Source: Peromyscus leucopus (lineage: Eukaryota > Chordata > Mammalia > Rodentia > Cricetidae). Taken from it: a stretch of DNA of 64,000 nt. A program made the translations under genes and the position numbers. Under the pieces are notes generated by a model. That model worked only from the letters and a program-made list of their open reading frames with translations, searched no databases and was not told where the DNA came from. The stretch covers positions 57,385,660 to 57,449,659 of the forward strand of contig NC_051079.1 in NCBI RefSeq assembly GCF_004664715.2, read 5' to 3'. Positions 45,795 to 58,445 of this stretch are shown piece after piece; the first letter of the stretch is position 1; each line of letters starts with the position of its first letter.

Positions 45795-46037
45795 TTTACT
45801 TTTAAATATTTATTTAATTTAAAATATTTTATTTTTATTATTTTTAATAGTGTGTGTGTGTGTGTTTCCGTGTGCGTATGTGCACATATGTTCTGGTGCC
45901 TTTGGAGGCCAGAAGACAGCAACCAATTCCCCAGAGCTGTAGGTACAGGCAGTTATGAACCACTAAAAAATGAGTGTTGGGACACAAACTCTGATCAGCA
46001 AATGCTCTTATATGCCAAACCATGTTTCTAGCCATCT
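45795..46037 (-). repeat. B3/B2-type SINE
   Basis: Reverse B2-family sequence: an AT-rich tail with a TGTGTG patch, then 'gtgcctttggaggccagaag', 'gttatgaaccac' and 'ccatgtttctagccatctgc'. It lies directly beside the B1 at 45676-45790. Confidence 0.78.
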
Positions 46038-46112
46038 GCAGTCAGCTTATTGAACCTCTCTAGAATCATGTAAATGTGTTAGAGCCAATACTTGAATAGT
46101 AGAATATTATTT

Positions 46113-46565
46113 TAAGGTGTGTTACTTTTGTTTATGTTGCGTTTGTTTCACTCTGTGAAGCTGTGTTACTGTGCCTGTCTAAAACACCTGATGGCCTAAT
46201 ATAGAACTGAATAGCCAATAGCAAGGCAGAAGAAAGGATAGGAGGGGCTGGCAGGCAGAGAGTATAAAGAGAAGGAGAAATCTGGGAATGGGGATTGGAG
46301 TTCTAGCAGCCAGAGGAGGAGGAGACACCAGGGACCAACCACCAAGCTACACAGCAAGCAACAGAGAAGAGTCAGATTTACAGAAGTAAGAGAATGGGAA
46401 AAGCCCAGAAGCAAGAGGTAGTCTATATAAGTTAAGATAAGGAAAGCCGACTAGAAACTAAGCCAAACGAAGGCTGGGCATTCATAATTAAGAATAAGCT
46501 TCTGAGTGAGATTTACTTGGGAGCTGGGTGGTGGGCCCCCCCAAAAGACCAAAGACCAACCAACA
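46113..46565 (+). mobile_element. Rodent ERV-type LTR
   Basis: Has 'gaagctgtgttactgtgcct', 'ctaaaacacctgatggccta', 'aatagccaatagcaaggca', 'aggggctggcaggcagagag', 'gctgggcattcataattaag' and 'gggagctgggtggtgggccc'. I associate this sequence with an abundant cricetid LTR. No adjoining internal region or second LTR was seen; borders are approximate. Confidence 0.65.
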
Positions 46566-48921
46566 ATAATAATTTGCCCTAGGTAGAAATGAATCTTCTT
46601 TAGGACATGACTTCCAGGCTCTGATTCAAGAACTTTCTCTTATGTGTTCAGAGCACATACATTCTTTGAAAATCAGTGTCAGTCATTAGAAACTTGAGCT
46701 CTAAGAAGCTGCTCAGACGTTCATAAGGGAAGGCCACGCTCTTACTAATTAAACACTAGGGGACTGTCTTAACTTCTACTGTGGTTCACAGCAGCAGGAA
46801 GTCGGACACGGACCAAAATTCTCAGTCTCGGTCACTGAATCATTTATTTAATCATCATCAATCAGTAGATTTTTCTTTACTTTGGGAGAAAAGCAAACTC
46901 ACTAGGGATGTGTCTCAGATGTTGTGATCATCTACTATATTATTTTGGTTGTACTACTGAGTCATGTTTTCCTGTATTTTGAAAGGACAGGGAGACTGAA
47001 AGTCCCTTCTTTTTAAAATTAATATTTATTCTCTTTTTCAGTCTGATGCTTCTATCAAGTTATGATTTTAGCATCTAATTTTATCACCTTCAAATATCCA
47101 GGATGACAAATTAAAATGGCATATTTAAAAACTGTTTGAGGAAACAGGGAGAAGAGATAATTCTTAGAGCCAAGTATTAGATTTCCTCCTCCTCCTCTTC
47201 TTCTTCTTCCTCGCCCTCTTCCTTTTCCTCTTCTTCTTCTTTTAAATTGGAAAGTGTTTTTTTCAATCTATTGATAGTTAATTGCAAGTTCCAGGCTTGG
47301 TGAGCTGTTGGCTCTTCAGTTAGTAACTCTTTATGATCTGGAGCTTTGGGGCCACAGAGAGAGGGATATTTCCCTCTTCCTGGAACAGTTCCAGTTCAAG
47401 GTGCAGTAAGATGTTGCCTTCTTGGCAGAGCCTTGGTCCTGTTCAGCTTCCATTGATCTGGGGCTGGTTCAGCTTCTTTCTGGTTCGTAGGCATGGTGCT
47501 CACACACCTCTGATATACTGCTCAGCTTTTGACTGGCTTTCCATTTTCTCTTCTATCAACTGAATATTCTTTTCTGGACTGTATTGCACATTATTTGTCT
47601 TTTATTCCTCACTTTGAAGACAGGCTTAAACAAAGACTCTTCAATAGATGTTTCGTGAATGAGTGGTTAGCAAAAGCCTATAATATATGTGACATTATAT
47701 GGAGAAATGGACAATTATAAAATTTTCACTAAGCAGTGATGATGAGCTACAGCACATTGAAGACACACGAAGGCCAAGTTAGCGAGTTATCACTGTACAC
47801 TCTCAGCTCAAAGCAGGGCCTTCTTGCCTGCTGCTTTAGTAATGGGGGTAATCTGGCACACTGTGTTGTCATAGGCCAGGTATTGGAGGGTCATTGGAAG
47901 GGATGAGGGTGTGTAGCCTTTGTTCTGGTGAGTCTTACCTGCCAAACTCTCCACTCCCTATCCTGTAGAAGAAAGGTCTTCCCATTCTAAGTTTCATATG
48001 TTTAACATGAGCTGTGAGAGGCAGTGATTTCACTGTAACACCTCCCGACGCCTTCATAGAGGAGTGCTGAGTGCTTCCAGCAAGAGCAAGGAGTCTGTCC
48101 CCATTCCACATCAGACATGTACTTTGCAGAGGGTGTATAGCCTGGTAACTGCCTGTGTTGGCTTCCTCTAGAGGCCAAGCTTCCAACAAGTCCTGTCTAC
48201 CTGGATCCTCAGCTGCCTCTGGGTAATTTAGTGGGCCACCGACTCACCCCATCCCTGAGGTCTGTCTCAGAATTATTTGGGTAGAGACCTTTGTTGGGTC
48301 CTCTATCTCAAACCTAGCATGGAGGTTTCCACTTTTATCTGTTACTTTTGTAACTTTTGTTGTTTGTCTGACTCTTACTGGTCATTTTCGTATCATTTTA
48401 ACTCTGTATTAATATATACCTTGTCCCTGTTCAAATTGTTGATTATGTTCTCTGATTGGCTCTCAATGGCCATATCAAGCGCTAAGTAAATAAGGTTCAA
48501 AAGAACTGATTATAAATTTGAAGGCCATGTTACTGTATTGTGAAGTCTCTGGAGTTATCTCTTTTGGCATTAGACACTTGATACTTTTATATTAAATTTT
48601 TAATATTAAATTTTGTAATCATCTATTGCACAGTGACATTTAAATATCAGAGAGAAAAAAATCTATGAGTTTGGATCTTTGTAATTTCAACTTTTAAGTA
48701 ATTCAGACAAGTTCCAAATTAAACTTTTTTCCTTTAATTGTTACACAGTAACAGCATGATGAAAATAATAGGTTTTAGAAGTACCAGCCTGCATCAGATG
48801 TCCTTAGCAGCCTGTATGTCAATGATGAGAACACTGCAACTCAGTGTAATCGAAACCAAAGAGCTCAGTTCATTCAGTATTTTCTAGGGACTAACTTTTA
48901 AGATACACCCTCTCCAACTAC

Positions 48922-48924
<3 letters not shown>
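46566..48924. other. Repeat-poor unique non-coding sequence
   Basis: About 2.4 kb with only a pyrimidine tract (CCT/CTT units) at 47186-47245. No exon supported. Confidence 0.45.

Positions 48925-48963
<39 letters not shown>
48925..48963. repeat. Long A-run
   Basis: An uninterrupted run of about 39 A, then AAAAGAAAAG. No SINE or L1 body is recognised immediately upstream on the plus strand. Confidence 0.95.
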
Positions 48964-48965
<2 letters not shown>

Positions 48966-49545
48966 AAAGAAAATCCTTGAAATATATCCTCAGACCTGGC
49001 CAATCCTTTTGAATGCATGGGTACCAGTGATTGTTGCTGATGTTAGTGTTTACATGGTAACTTGAAACTTGAAGAAAGCATTCAAAGATAATTAAATATA
49101 AATTTTACTGAAAAAAACATAGGGGAAAAATTAACAGTGGTCACTTTTGTACTGCACTTTCATCTGAGAAATCAGCCCTATTAGAAAACCAAGCGCCACT
49201 GAGCTCAGTGAGGACTCCACCATTGTTGAAACCTGGATAAAGAACCCCAGTCACTACCAAAAGCGACTTTCAGATTTCCAGGGCAGATTCCCATGTGACT
49301 GGGAACAGCTTACAGTCCTTTGCTTTGGAGGATGGTACGCGTTTATAATAAATCATCACTCCTGAGCCAGCTTCCTTCAGCTGTAATCCTATTGACTCTA
49401 TAACTCTTTGCGTGTTATATGAACCCTTTCTCATAAATTAGATGCAGTGATAGCAGAGGCCTCCCCTAATTTTACCTTTCTTCACTTTTTCAATTCTATT
49501 CCAGTTAATTAGCATATTTTAGGTTGGCCGCATGAAAACAAATTT

Positions 49546-49632
49546 CAGTCTCTCTCTGTGTGTGTGCATTCATGCTTGTGTTTCTTACACACACACACAT
49601 ACACACACAGAGAAACAGACAAACACACACAC
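49546..49632. repeat. TG/CA-rich low-complexity tract
   Basis: Short GTGTGTGTG, ACACACACACAC and AAACACACAC runs with interruptions. Confidence 0.85.
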
Positions 49633-49744
49633 TTCCAGCAATTTTATAATAACAAGAATGATATTGTAAAAAAAAAAAAAAACTTAAACTTTTCTGTCAA
49701 GAGTCACATACTATTTTAAAATTTAAGCACCATAGCTTCTGCTG

Positions 49745-50140
49745 GCACTGTCCATCACGATCCATCACAGTGGTCGTGGGCAAGTTAGTGAAGACGGCTG
49801 AATCCCAATAAAAACTCTAGGTTACAGTTGGAAGAGCCTACATAGGCTCGTATGTTTGAACACTGGGTCCTCAGCTACTGGTACTGTTTGGGGCAACTTC
49901 AGTACTTGAGCTATGGGGACTGGCTGGCGGAGGTACTAGGGGTATACCTTTGGAGGTTGGTACTTGCTTCTAGTTCTGGCCTACTTCCTCTCATTCAGCC
50001 TCCAGTGTGAACAGCCTCTGCCACGTGTTCCTCCACCATGAACTCTGCTGCGCCCTCCCCTGCAGTCAGGCCCGCCACCCACCGAAAACTACAAGTCAAA
50101 ATAAACCATGGTATTTTTGAGTCGTGATGTTGTAAGACAC
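49745..50140 (+). mobile_element. MaLR-type LTR, diverged
   Basis: Landmarks 'cactgggtcctcagctactg', 'gtactgtttggggcaacttc', 'cacgtgttcctccaccatga' and 'aagtcaaaataaacc' follow a rodent MaLR LTR. Solo; the 5' part is unclear. Confidence 0.6.
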
Positions 50141-53100
50141 TGAATTTTTTTTCTTCCCACTTGTCTATATTTTGGATAGTGAGCATTATATTTTTATTAT
50201 CAGCAAAATTAGTTTGTAAAATATTTTCTTCCCATCTATTTGTATGAATAACTATTTCAGTTATTTTTAGCTTGGCTCTTGTAGATGTCTTGCATCTGTG
50301 TAACATGACTACTGGCAAATCGTTTCCTGTATGACATCGGATCCAGGAGCCCGTACAAAGCCAGCTACATGTTCTGCTGTGGTAAGTGATATGTGATGGA
50401 AATTTGTCCATAGAGACTAAAAACAAATAAAAAGCAACCAGTGAAAGTAACCTAAGGCCTCCTGACATCTTGAGACAGCTAGGACTATTATATAGTTTCA
50501 GTTCATGAGAAAATATTAAAATGTTTATGGAACAGAGCCCAAGCTTCTCATTCTTAGGGAAATGGACACAGTGTTGTAAAAGTGTATTGCCTCTACTTGA
50601 GGAGCCTATTAATATTTCTTAGTGTTCCAGCCTCTTTTGGAAAAATTGTGAAGCAAAGACGGGAAAAGCTCTTATAAACATCTCAGGACTCATGGCATGC
50701 TTATAATTTGGGACCGATGATTTATTTAGTTCCGAGATCAAGATAGATATTATAATATGGTGCAAATTAGAATGAAGATACTAAATAATTTACGCTAATG
50801 CTCTCAGTTATAAAGATAACTGCCTCACTTTGCAACTGATATAAATTAAGGGAATATATTTAAATGTATATTTTAATCAATCAAGAAGGCTCGTCTGCCA
50901 GCCGATGTTAGATGCTAATGCATGCGCTCAACGAAACGGTCTGTTTATTAACTAATTAAATGCCAGCTGACTGAGCTGCTGAATTTAGACACAGGCATCG
51001 TGATAGTGTACTCTTCTGGTCACTGGGCACATTTCACAGCCAAAGTCCAGCGTTGAATCAATGGTGAAGCCGTTTCTTACCTGCTGGTCTAAGATGCTGT
51101 TTATTCAAACTGCAAAGTCTACCATGGCCTTAAGAAAAACAAAGTAGCCAAAGTAATGACAGTCTACACACTACAGAAAATGGCACTAGAAAAAGTCAGC
51201 CCCTAAACTGAGACCCTAGGGTTCCTGCTGGTGGTGACTTGCTAGCTGCCCAGCACACAGTAGGTTGCTCAGTAAGCGCACAATTGAACTGAATGGGGCT
51301 GAATGTGCTTTTAAGTACTCTGATGAGCTGTAAGAAAGGTGTCTTTTCAATCTCGGGGACTTCACATAAAGCATATCTAAATATCTACCCGCATCAAAAG
51401 CTCGTGGAGCATTAACGTGGGGAGGGGGAGTACAGGTAGAGGTGGTGAATGCTCGCAGTGAAAGCAGAACCAACAAATTAGGCTACATTAGCTGCTCGGA
51501 GTGCAAGACATGAAAGAGGAGGCATTTGAAAGGAAAGCCGAAGAATGAGAGGCACTGGAAACACAATCAGGACCATTTCCTTACTAATCAAAATCCATTT
51601 TCTTTGGCTTTTATTTTTTTTTTCTGCACAAGCATTTTTCTCACACATCATGGGCATAGAAAATAAAATCAGACAGGAAAGGGGAGCCTCCTTAGATTCA
51701 CAAGGAATCGCTGTCAAACTTATCTTTGGGACCCGTCTTCCTTTTGAATCGGCTTGTTTTATCTTGAGGAAAAGCTGAAGGTGATTCGAACCGAATCCTG
51801 CTTGCTCAAATAATGGTTGAAGAAATCGCTCTACCTCGGTTCCATCCTCAAATGATTTACCCTTTTCAAGATAGGTTAATGTTTTGCCTCTTAAAATATT
51901 GTTTTTTTAAAAAAAATCACTTCAAAAATGAAGGTGAATTCATGAACTCGAGACAGTCATGTGAAATGTGGTAGTTAGTGAACTTAAGGAAATTAAATAT
52001 AAATCAAGATAAATTAGTTCATGAATGTGAACTTGAAGAGTCAGGAACTCTGAGAAACTCTCAATACTTACAATGTTTGAGGTTTAATTTTTTCCCCTTT
52101 GTATCTGGTACTGATTGAGGATTTTATTCTCTATGCCACCTGAAGAAAATTTCACAAAAAATCTCACCAAATTGGAAGCTCATTTAACTGCCCTTCTTTG
52201 ACGTTCTCCAGTGAAGGATGGATAATTTAATGGTCTCCTTATCTCTTGGCTGCTTGCTTCTTTAAAGACACTGCCTGGATAGTGCAGGTCTTCAGAGTCC
52301 TGTTATAGTTGCTTAGCTGGGTTTAAAACGTGCAATTTGATCAGAGCCATAGTGAGTTAACAAGCTGGCCATGCCTGCAATGAGCTTCTTAATTCTTTTT
52401 AAATTTAGGCAAAATACTAGCCATGTATTTGGAGGTATACTTTCTGCAGACTCACCACAGGCATTACCTTGTTGGCTGGCTCAGCCCTGGATTCCGGAAA
52501 GTCCAACCTCAGTGAGGATTACAGGCCTCAGATTTATTTCTCTAGGCAAATGGTGACAAGCTCCCTCTCTGTCTCCCAAACCTACATCAAAGTTTAGGCA
52601 CACCATGGACTTCCCAGAAGAATAAATATCTCCATTATCGTGCCTTGTTGAAATCAAGGAGGAGCCAGATGGTTATGGTGAACAAAAGAGGAATTCAAAC
52701 AATGCCTAATCTGCCATGCTTGTTCAAGGAGAGCCACACTTTCCTTTGGCCATTCAGGGGGATTGAGAGCACAAGAGCTTTCCGGCTGGCAATGCCACAG
52801 CACTGCTGTCTGCCCAGCTCTGTTTCCTCACCTCCAACACTAAGGAACTAATGTCTCTGCAGCTTAAAGATCACAACCATGGCCAATGACTTCTTCCTGA
52901 TGACATATCAGGGAAGACAGGCAGGATTCAACCACTTTTTTTTTTTTTAATCGTTTCTAACCCACTCACTTTCTCCAATGCAAAAACTGAATAAGGGGAA
53001 AAAAAATGTTTGATGGTTGTTAGAGGAGCAGGGTCACTTACATTTAATTTTCATGACATTAAACCTGCAGTTTCTATCTTACCTACCTTTCTGTTTCTGT

Positions 53101-53375
53101 CCTGTCTCTTTGCACTGCATGGTTGCATTGTTGGTATATTGAATACAATGGTGCATGAATGTTTTTTTGTGGTTACCATTGTATTTGATGCTTTGAATCC
53201 AACTATCTCATTTTGAGAATGAGACATATGCTCTTTTGCTTTTCACTTTAAGAAAAGGGGAACATATTGAACGAGTGCTTTCTATTTATAAAATCAAGGT
53301 GAATATCTCACAGAGCTACTGGCACTAAGATAAATTGTAGTTGAATATTGAGAATGCCCTTACAAATTCCATCTG
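50141..53375. promoter_or_regulatory. Repeat-poor stretch with candidate conserved blocks (uncertain)
   Basis: Apart from a short L2/MIR tail at 51243-51285, no interspersed repeat is recognised in 3.2 kb. Blocks at 50880-51060 ('taactaattaaatgcc', 'gaaacggtctg') and 51280-51800 have mixed composition with CpGs and homeodomain-like cores. These are possible distal regulatory elements, judged by texture only. Confidence 0.25.
51243..51285 (+). repeat. L2/MIR tail remnant
   Basis: 'gcccagcacacagtaggttg' followed by 'ctcagtaagcgc' matches the shared L2/MIR 3' end. Confidence 0.5.
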
Positions 53376-53490
53376 TAATTGTCTCATTTTACAAATGAAA
53401 TGACTGAGGCCTGCAGGGTATCAAGGATTTGTTTAAGGTGGTGCCGTATTCCGAGTTGTTGAACATAGGTCTCCTGAGTCCCTGACCACC
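53376..53490 (-). repeat. MIR SINE
   Basis: Reverse MIR: 'ctcattttacaaatgaaatg', 'actgaggcctgcagggtatc', then 'tctcctgagtccctgacc'. Confidence 0.72.
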
Positions 53491-55765
53491 ATGTGGATAC
53501 TTTGTTTCATTGTGCCTTATCTCATTTGTGCATACATGATATATCCATTGGTATCTTAGTCATAAGATTTGAAACACAAAATATTCACATAAATGAGGTC
53601 TGCGTTGAGCTGTATTTCATCTTTCTATAGCTGTGTTTAAGATCAGCATTTTATTTTGCCCTGAAATTAAAAGAACAAATGCACAATATTACATGATACC
53701 ATTTCTAAAGCTCCATGAATCACTGGAAATGATATGGACGTGACAACATCCATATAGTCTATGCCAATTATCGCGCCTCTCTTATGGGATAATTAGGAGA
53801 TGCTCGCCGAAATACGCTTTTCATTTTCATTCACTGGTAATGACCATGCTCTCCTTCAGTGAAGATTTATTTTCTCTCCACCTCTGCTTCAACTAAGCTA
53901 AGCACTTATTCTCAACTCATGCAAATGAAAGGTGTATATTCCAATGCAAGAGAGTGTGTGTGTTTGTGTAATTAAGACGTACATATTAACTTTTTAGCTG
54001 ACACAAGAAGGTACAGCTTCAAAATATTGGAAATTTGTTCCAGATAGAACACATCTTCATGTCTCCAATTCTATATAAAACAAGCGATATTTACAGGAAT
54101 AATTCTCTATGTAATTACACAATTATTAAAAACATAGTAGTGAAGTAGAAGCTTTTATCAAGTCATTCAAATTAGTGCTATTTCATACTAATCACTATCT
54201 ACTTGAATGTGTATTGCTTGGATGTGACTGTAGAAAGCTCATTAAATAAATTTTCTTTAAAATTTAATTACTGGGAACTTCTTCAGATAATAATGATTAT
54301 GGGTATAATTAGGATCTTTGTTCCTCTTTGTTGTTAGACTAAAAGGTACAAAGACTCAGAGAAAAAGAGATTGAAATTGCATATCCAACACTTGAAGTAG
54401 TTGTCACAGGCGTTGTAGAATATTAAAGAGCCCCATCCAGCAGTGGCGCATCGAGATCGAAGCATGGAAATTGTAATTTGGCATTTAGTTATTTAGTCTT
54501 TCATTTACATCCTAAATTGCCCGGGATGGAGCCGCAAACCATAAGTGAGGAACAATAAAAGACCCTTTCCTTTAATGTCTGACTGTAGAAGATGCTACCC
54601 TCTTATAATATCTTCGCTTGTAAGGACTCAGGTCCTGAGCTCCTATGATTTAGTAAGCTCACAGGGGAGGTGCTGTTTCCTCTTGCCATTCCGAATAAAA
54701 ATATCACATTAATCAGTGAACTTGGTACTTCGGACCCTCTGTAATGCGACAAAACATGTTCATGCTCTGATTAGTGAAAAATTCAGATCCTTTTTCTAAC
54801 ATGGTGATTGAGCTTAAGCGTAAAGAGAAGGCTACACAAACTCTTTCCTGAGATTACTCCATTCAAAGGCAATATACACGGAACAGAATGGCTGCATATA
54901 ATTCCTGGATTTGATTGCTATAGCGGTCCCCCAGCTCCTCAAAGACAATTCCAAATCAGTATTTTAGCACATAAAAGTGTTCCCTCTTATGAAATTCTGA
55001 GCTCAGAAATGAATTGCGGATATTTTATTAAAGACTTCTGACAAATGTAAGGAGTGGGCATGCCTCTGCTCATCTAAACCTCACACATTATGTTTGTAAA
55101 ACATTCAGCATGAGATGTTAGAAAATATTATTATGGCTGCATGTGTGTACTGCTCGTAAGAGTGAAGACAAAGATGAAACTCTTAGTATATACCGTTGCC
55201 TCGGTATTAGCTGAAGGGGTTTCCATTTATACTTGAAACAAAAGACTGACCCAGAGTATTTCAACCCCTGGTGGTCTTGGACATGTGTGGGTAGCTGTTG
55301 TACATTGCTCATCCTATAGAATATTCAAACAGCTCTTGTCCAGACACAAAAGTCTCAATTAGTGGATGAACACAACATCCAGGAAATTTAATTGGCTATA
55401 TAAGAAGGAAGCTAATTGATGTTGTTGCAAATACCTTGCAGGGACAAATTTTATATTAACTAACCTTCCAAAGTTCTTTTCTAGATTGCAGCTACAATAT
55501 TCTGAGATGAGTTGAACACGCCTCAAAACTTTTGGCCTCACCACACCTTACGCAGGCTACTATCCAGCCCTATCATGAGTTTCTAGATGACTATGTATAG
55601 GTTTTATAAACACAGTCCTCAAACTTCACTGTTGGAGGCAAGAACCATTTGGAGCATGTCATCACACCCTTTACTCACTGCAGACACTTGGTCTTTCTCC
55701 TTTTCTACTTTCTGCTTGTTTCAGATTATCACATCCTGAAATGTGAGCCTATGGCATTCAGTGAC
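53491..55765. promoter_or_regulatory. Repeat-poor stretch with candidate conserved blocks (uncertain)
   Basis: No interspersed repeat recognised in 2.3 kb. Blocks at 53740-53960 ('caattatcgcgcctctc', 'gctcgccgaaatacgc') and 54400-54560 ('gtggcgcatcgagatcgaag') keep CpGs in AT-rich surroundings. A 77-codon frame at 54808-55041 lacks any motif. Regulatory function is a guess from composition. Confidence 0.25.
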
Positions 55766-55771
55766 AATATC

Positions 55772-56160
55772 TGTAGCTAGATTTTCCTGCCTTGCCCACA
55801 GTCAGGACAAATCTTTGTCACCCGCCAGTCCCACAACCGCTTAGACCCAACCAAGTAAACACAGAGACTTATATTGCATACAAACTGTATGGCCATGGCA
55901 GGCTTCTTGCTAACTGTTCTTATAGCTTAAATTAATCCATTTCCATAAATCTATACCTTGCCACATGTGTGATGGCTTACCAGTGTCTTCACATGCTGCT
56001 GGTCATGGCGGCGGCTGGCAGTGTCTCTCCACCTCAGCCTTCCGCTTCCCAGAATTCTCCTCTCTCCTTGTCCCACCTACTTCCTGCCTGGCCACTGGCC
56101 AATCATTGTTTTATTTATTGACCAATCAGAGCAATTTGACATACAGACCATCCCACAGCA
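55772..56160 (-). mobile_element. Solo ERV LTR, class II-like, with 6-bp TSD
   Basis: A 389-base element. On the minus strand it starts TGCTGTGGGATGGTCTG and ends '...tctagctaca' (TG...CA). 'aatatc' flanks both sides (55766-55771 and 56161-56166). A 6-bp duplication is typical of ERVK-class proviruses. The minus strand carries 'ccatgaccagcagcatgtga' and 'ttacttggttgggtctaag', a sequence type I associate with cricetid LTRs. A solo LTR left by recombination; no viral gene remains. Confidence 0.9.
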
Positions 56161-56398
56161 AATATCTGCATTGTACTTGAGTTGCTCTTGGTATGGACAG
56201 TTACATAATTCACTTGGAAGATCAGAAATCAGGTGCGTTATGTAATGGTATTAGGTTTTCACTTTTCTGAGAAAGGGATATGGAGGTCAACTGTGACGGA
56301 ACAGAGGAGGGGATAAGGAAGAAAGTGAACAGGATCCATGGCCATCACTGTTTGACAGGTATTCATTTATGTATATCAATCAAGTAGTTGGCTTTTCT

Positions 56399-56574
56399 TT
56401 CTTTCTTTTTCTTTTCTTTTTTTCTTGTTTTTTGAGACAGGGTTTCTCTGTGTAGCTTTGCACCTTTCCTGGAACTCACTCTTGTAGCCCAGGCTGGCCT
56501 CAAACTCACAGAGATCCGCCTGCCTCTTCCTCCCAAGTGCTGAGATTAAAGGCGTGCGCCACCACCGCCCGGCT
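56399..56574 (-). repeat. Complete B1 SINE, cricetid type, with TSD
   Basis: Reverse B1 preceded by a CT/T-rich tail, with 'tgtagctttgcacctttcct' and 'ccaccaccgcccggct'. 'gcttttct' flanks it at 56391-56398 and 56575-56582. Little diverged, so probably young. Confidence 0.93.
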
Positions 56575-58139
56575 GCTTTTCTGCATTTCCACATGCTCTA
56601 CACAAATAAAAGAATCCTCTGTTGCATCCTAACATACAAAATCAAATGTGTGACAGTTACATTCATTGTTGGGGCTCTAACTTCCACCAGCAGAAACTAG
56701 GGAAGTCAGGGGCCCCTTTAGCACAGGACAATTTGTAAAAACTGTTTTCACAGGGGAGGAAGTGCAAGGAATTATGGGAAAGCTTGGTCAGATGCTTCTC
56801 TGTCCTCTTTAGCAGGAGGATATTTGGGCTGGCTTATGAAGTATCCAGGAGTACAGTTCTGTATCAGCCCTCCATCTCTCACACTTCAGCTGAATTGATG
56901 CCTGGTCCCCACAAACAGCACAGGTTTGAGGTTCATGGGAGGTGCTGATGAAATCTTGTGTCTCTTTACACTTTAGAATTCTTTGAGACAAATGATGCCA
57001 TCACTAGTCTAAAATTGAGAGTTATAATTTTGCAGTAAGATACTAACCTCCCTACTCAGAGACATCACCACAAAGATGATGCTTTATCATTTTTCAATGC
57101 TTATTGCTTTCGTTTCTCTAAACAATGTAGGCTTGTTTAGGGACCCCATTAAATTTACAGTGAGAAAATCATAACTTTAGCTCCTGAATTAAAGATGATT
57201 TTTGAAATGCTATATTTTTGTATTTTATTACATTATATTTTAGGTGTTTAACATTTTCGAAGCACTAACGTAAAGTTAAGGAGAGCTAGTTTCAAAATGC
57301 TTGAGTTCAGTGTTCCTTGATTTGGTATTTTGAGTTCATGCTGTCACATTGGCACCTGTTTTGGGAAGTATCTTATAGTAAGTGTGTCCATGTAAAAGAA
57401 GTCAGTAAAAATGAGAAATAGCGAGGACAAAGGATGTATTAGGCAAAACGTAGGCAGTCTCCTTGTCCAACAAATACATGGGAAGTTTTGCCTCCTCAGT
57501 TTCAAACCGTCTCTTGGTTCTGATTCTTAGAGCACAGTCCTTATCCAGCATTTACCTGTCTTGGGGACCCACTATTCAGTCTAGCTGTACTCATTGTGCT
57601 GTACCAACTGGACTCTTAGCTGCTTTGAAGCTGACGTGCCTCTCAGTGAACTCACCACAGGCTTTACCACTCCATGTGTTAACCTCCTGTTTCCAGCCCT
57701 GTTTTGTGTTAATGGTGAGCTGACTAATTTCCTCCTCTCTGGACTTTGCCTCTTACGGGTCCACCAAGTCTTTTAGGTGCGCCTGCTCATGCTAGCCTAA
57801 ATTTCTTCATGGCTTTCTTTTGTCTCCAGAATAAAGTCTTTCCACGTTGGGGCAGGGAACACAGCCTGGACTCTTCTGGATAGGGTCTCTGTTGGCCACT
57901 ATAAGACTATCAAGAAAATTCTCTAGAAGGATTTCTCTGCACTGTAAGGTTTTTGAGGTTAAAAACCTCACCTCTCATCTGACCTGATGCAGCCAGCCCC
58001 TAATGTACCACACTTAGTGAATAGTTGTTCACTGTCACACTGAGGCCATGAATGCTTGCGTGCCACCCTCCACCACACTGTCATTTTCAACCAGTGCTGA
58101 TGGATTTGACCTCTCTGACTGTGGGCTGTTGTGACACCA
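56575..58139. other. Unassigned non-coding sequence
   Basis: About 1.6 kb; the right part (57700-58139) may be a further extension of the L2 that follows, but this is not certain. No exon supported. Confidence 0.4.
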
Positions 58140-58445
58140 TCTTGTCTTTGCTCCTGAGTCCCCCTTTCCTCAGAACAGTGACTCTTCATTCTTCTTGGCT
58201 TAGCCCATTCTCAGAGGATGTTCCGTGTCAAGCCCCTCCTTGAACATCCTGGTAGGCTTAACCTACTTTCTCTGTCCTCCCAGCACATTTTGTACAAAAC
58301 CTCTACCAGCTCTAACTCTAAATTACCTTAAAGGGTAGCATCGTGTTTTTGCCTATCTTATTAATCTACACTTTCCTTATGGTCATGTCTAGTATGGAGT
58401 CTTGAATATAGTGGATGCATGAACACTCCCTGAGGAGCTGACTTG
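58140..58445 (+). repeat. L2 LINE 3' region
   Basis: 'ctccttgaacatcctggtag', 'cttaacctactttctctgtc', 'ctcccagcacattttgtaca', 'aacctctaccagctctaact' and 'gggtagcatcgtgtttttgc' follow the L2 3' region in order. Confidence 0.8.

Noticed and set aside
49995..50468. 157-codon minus-strand frame
   Set aside because: Partly antisense to the MaLR-type LTR at 49745-50140; no domain.
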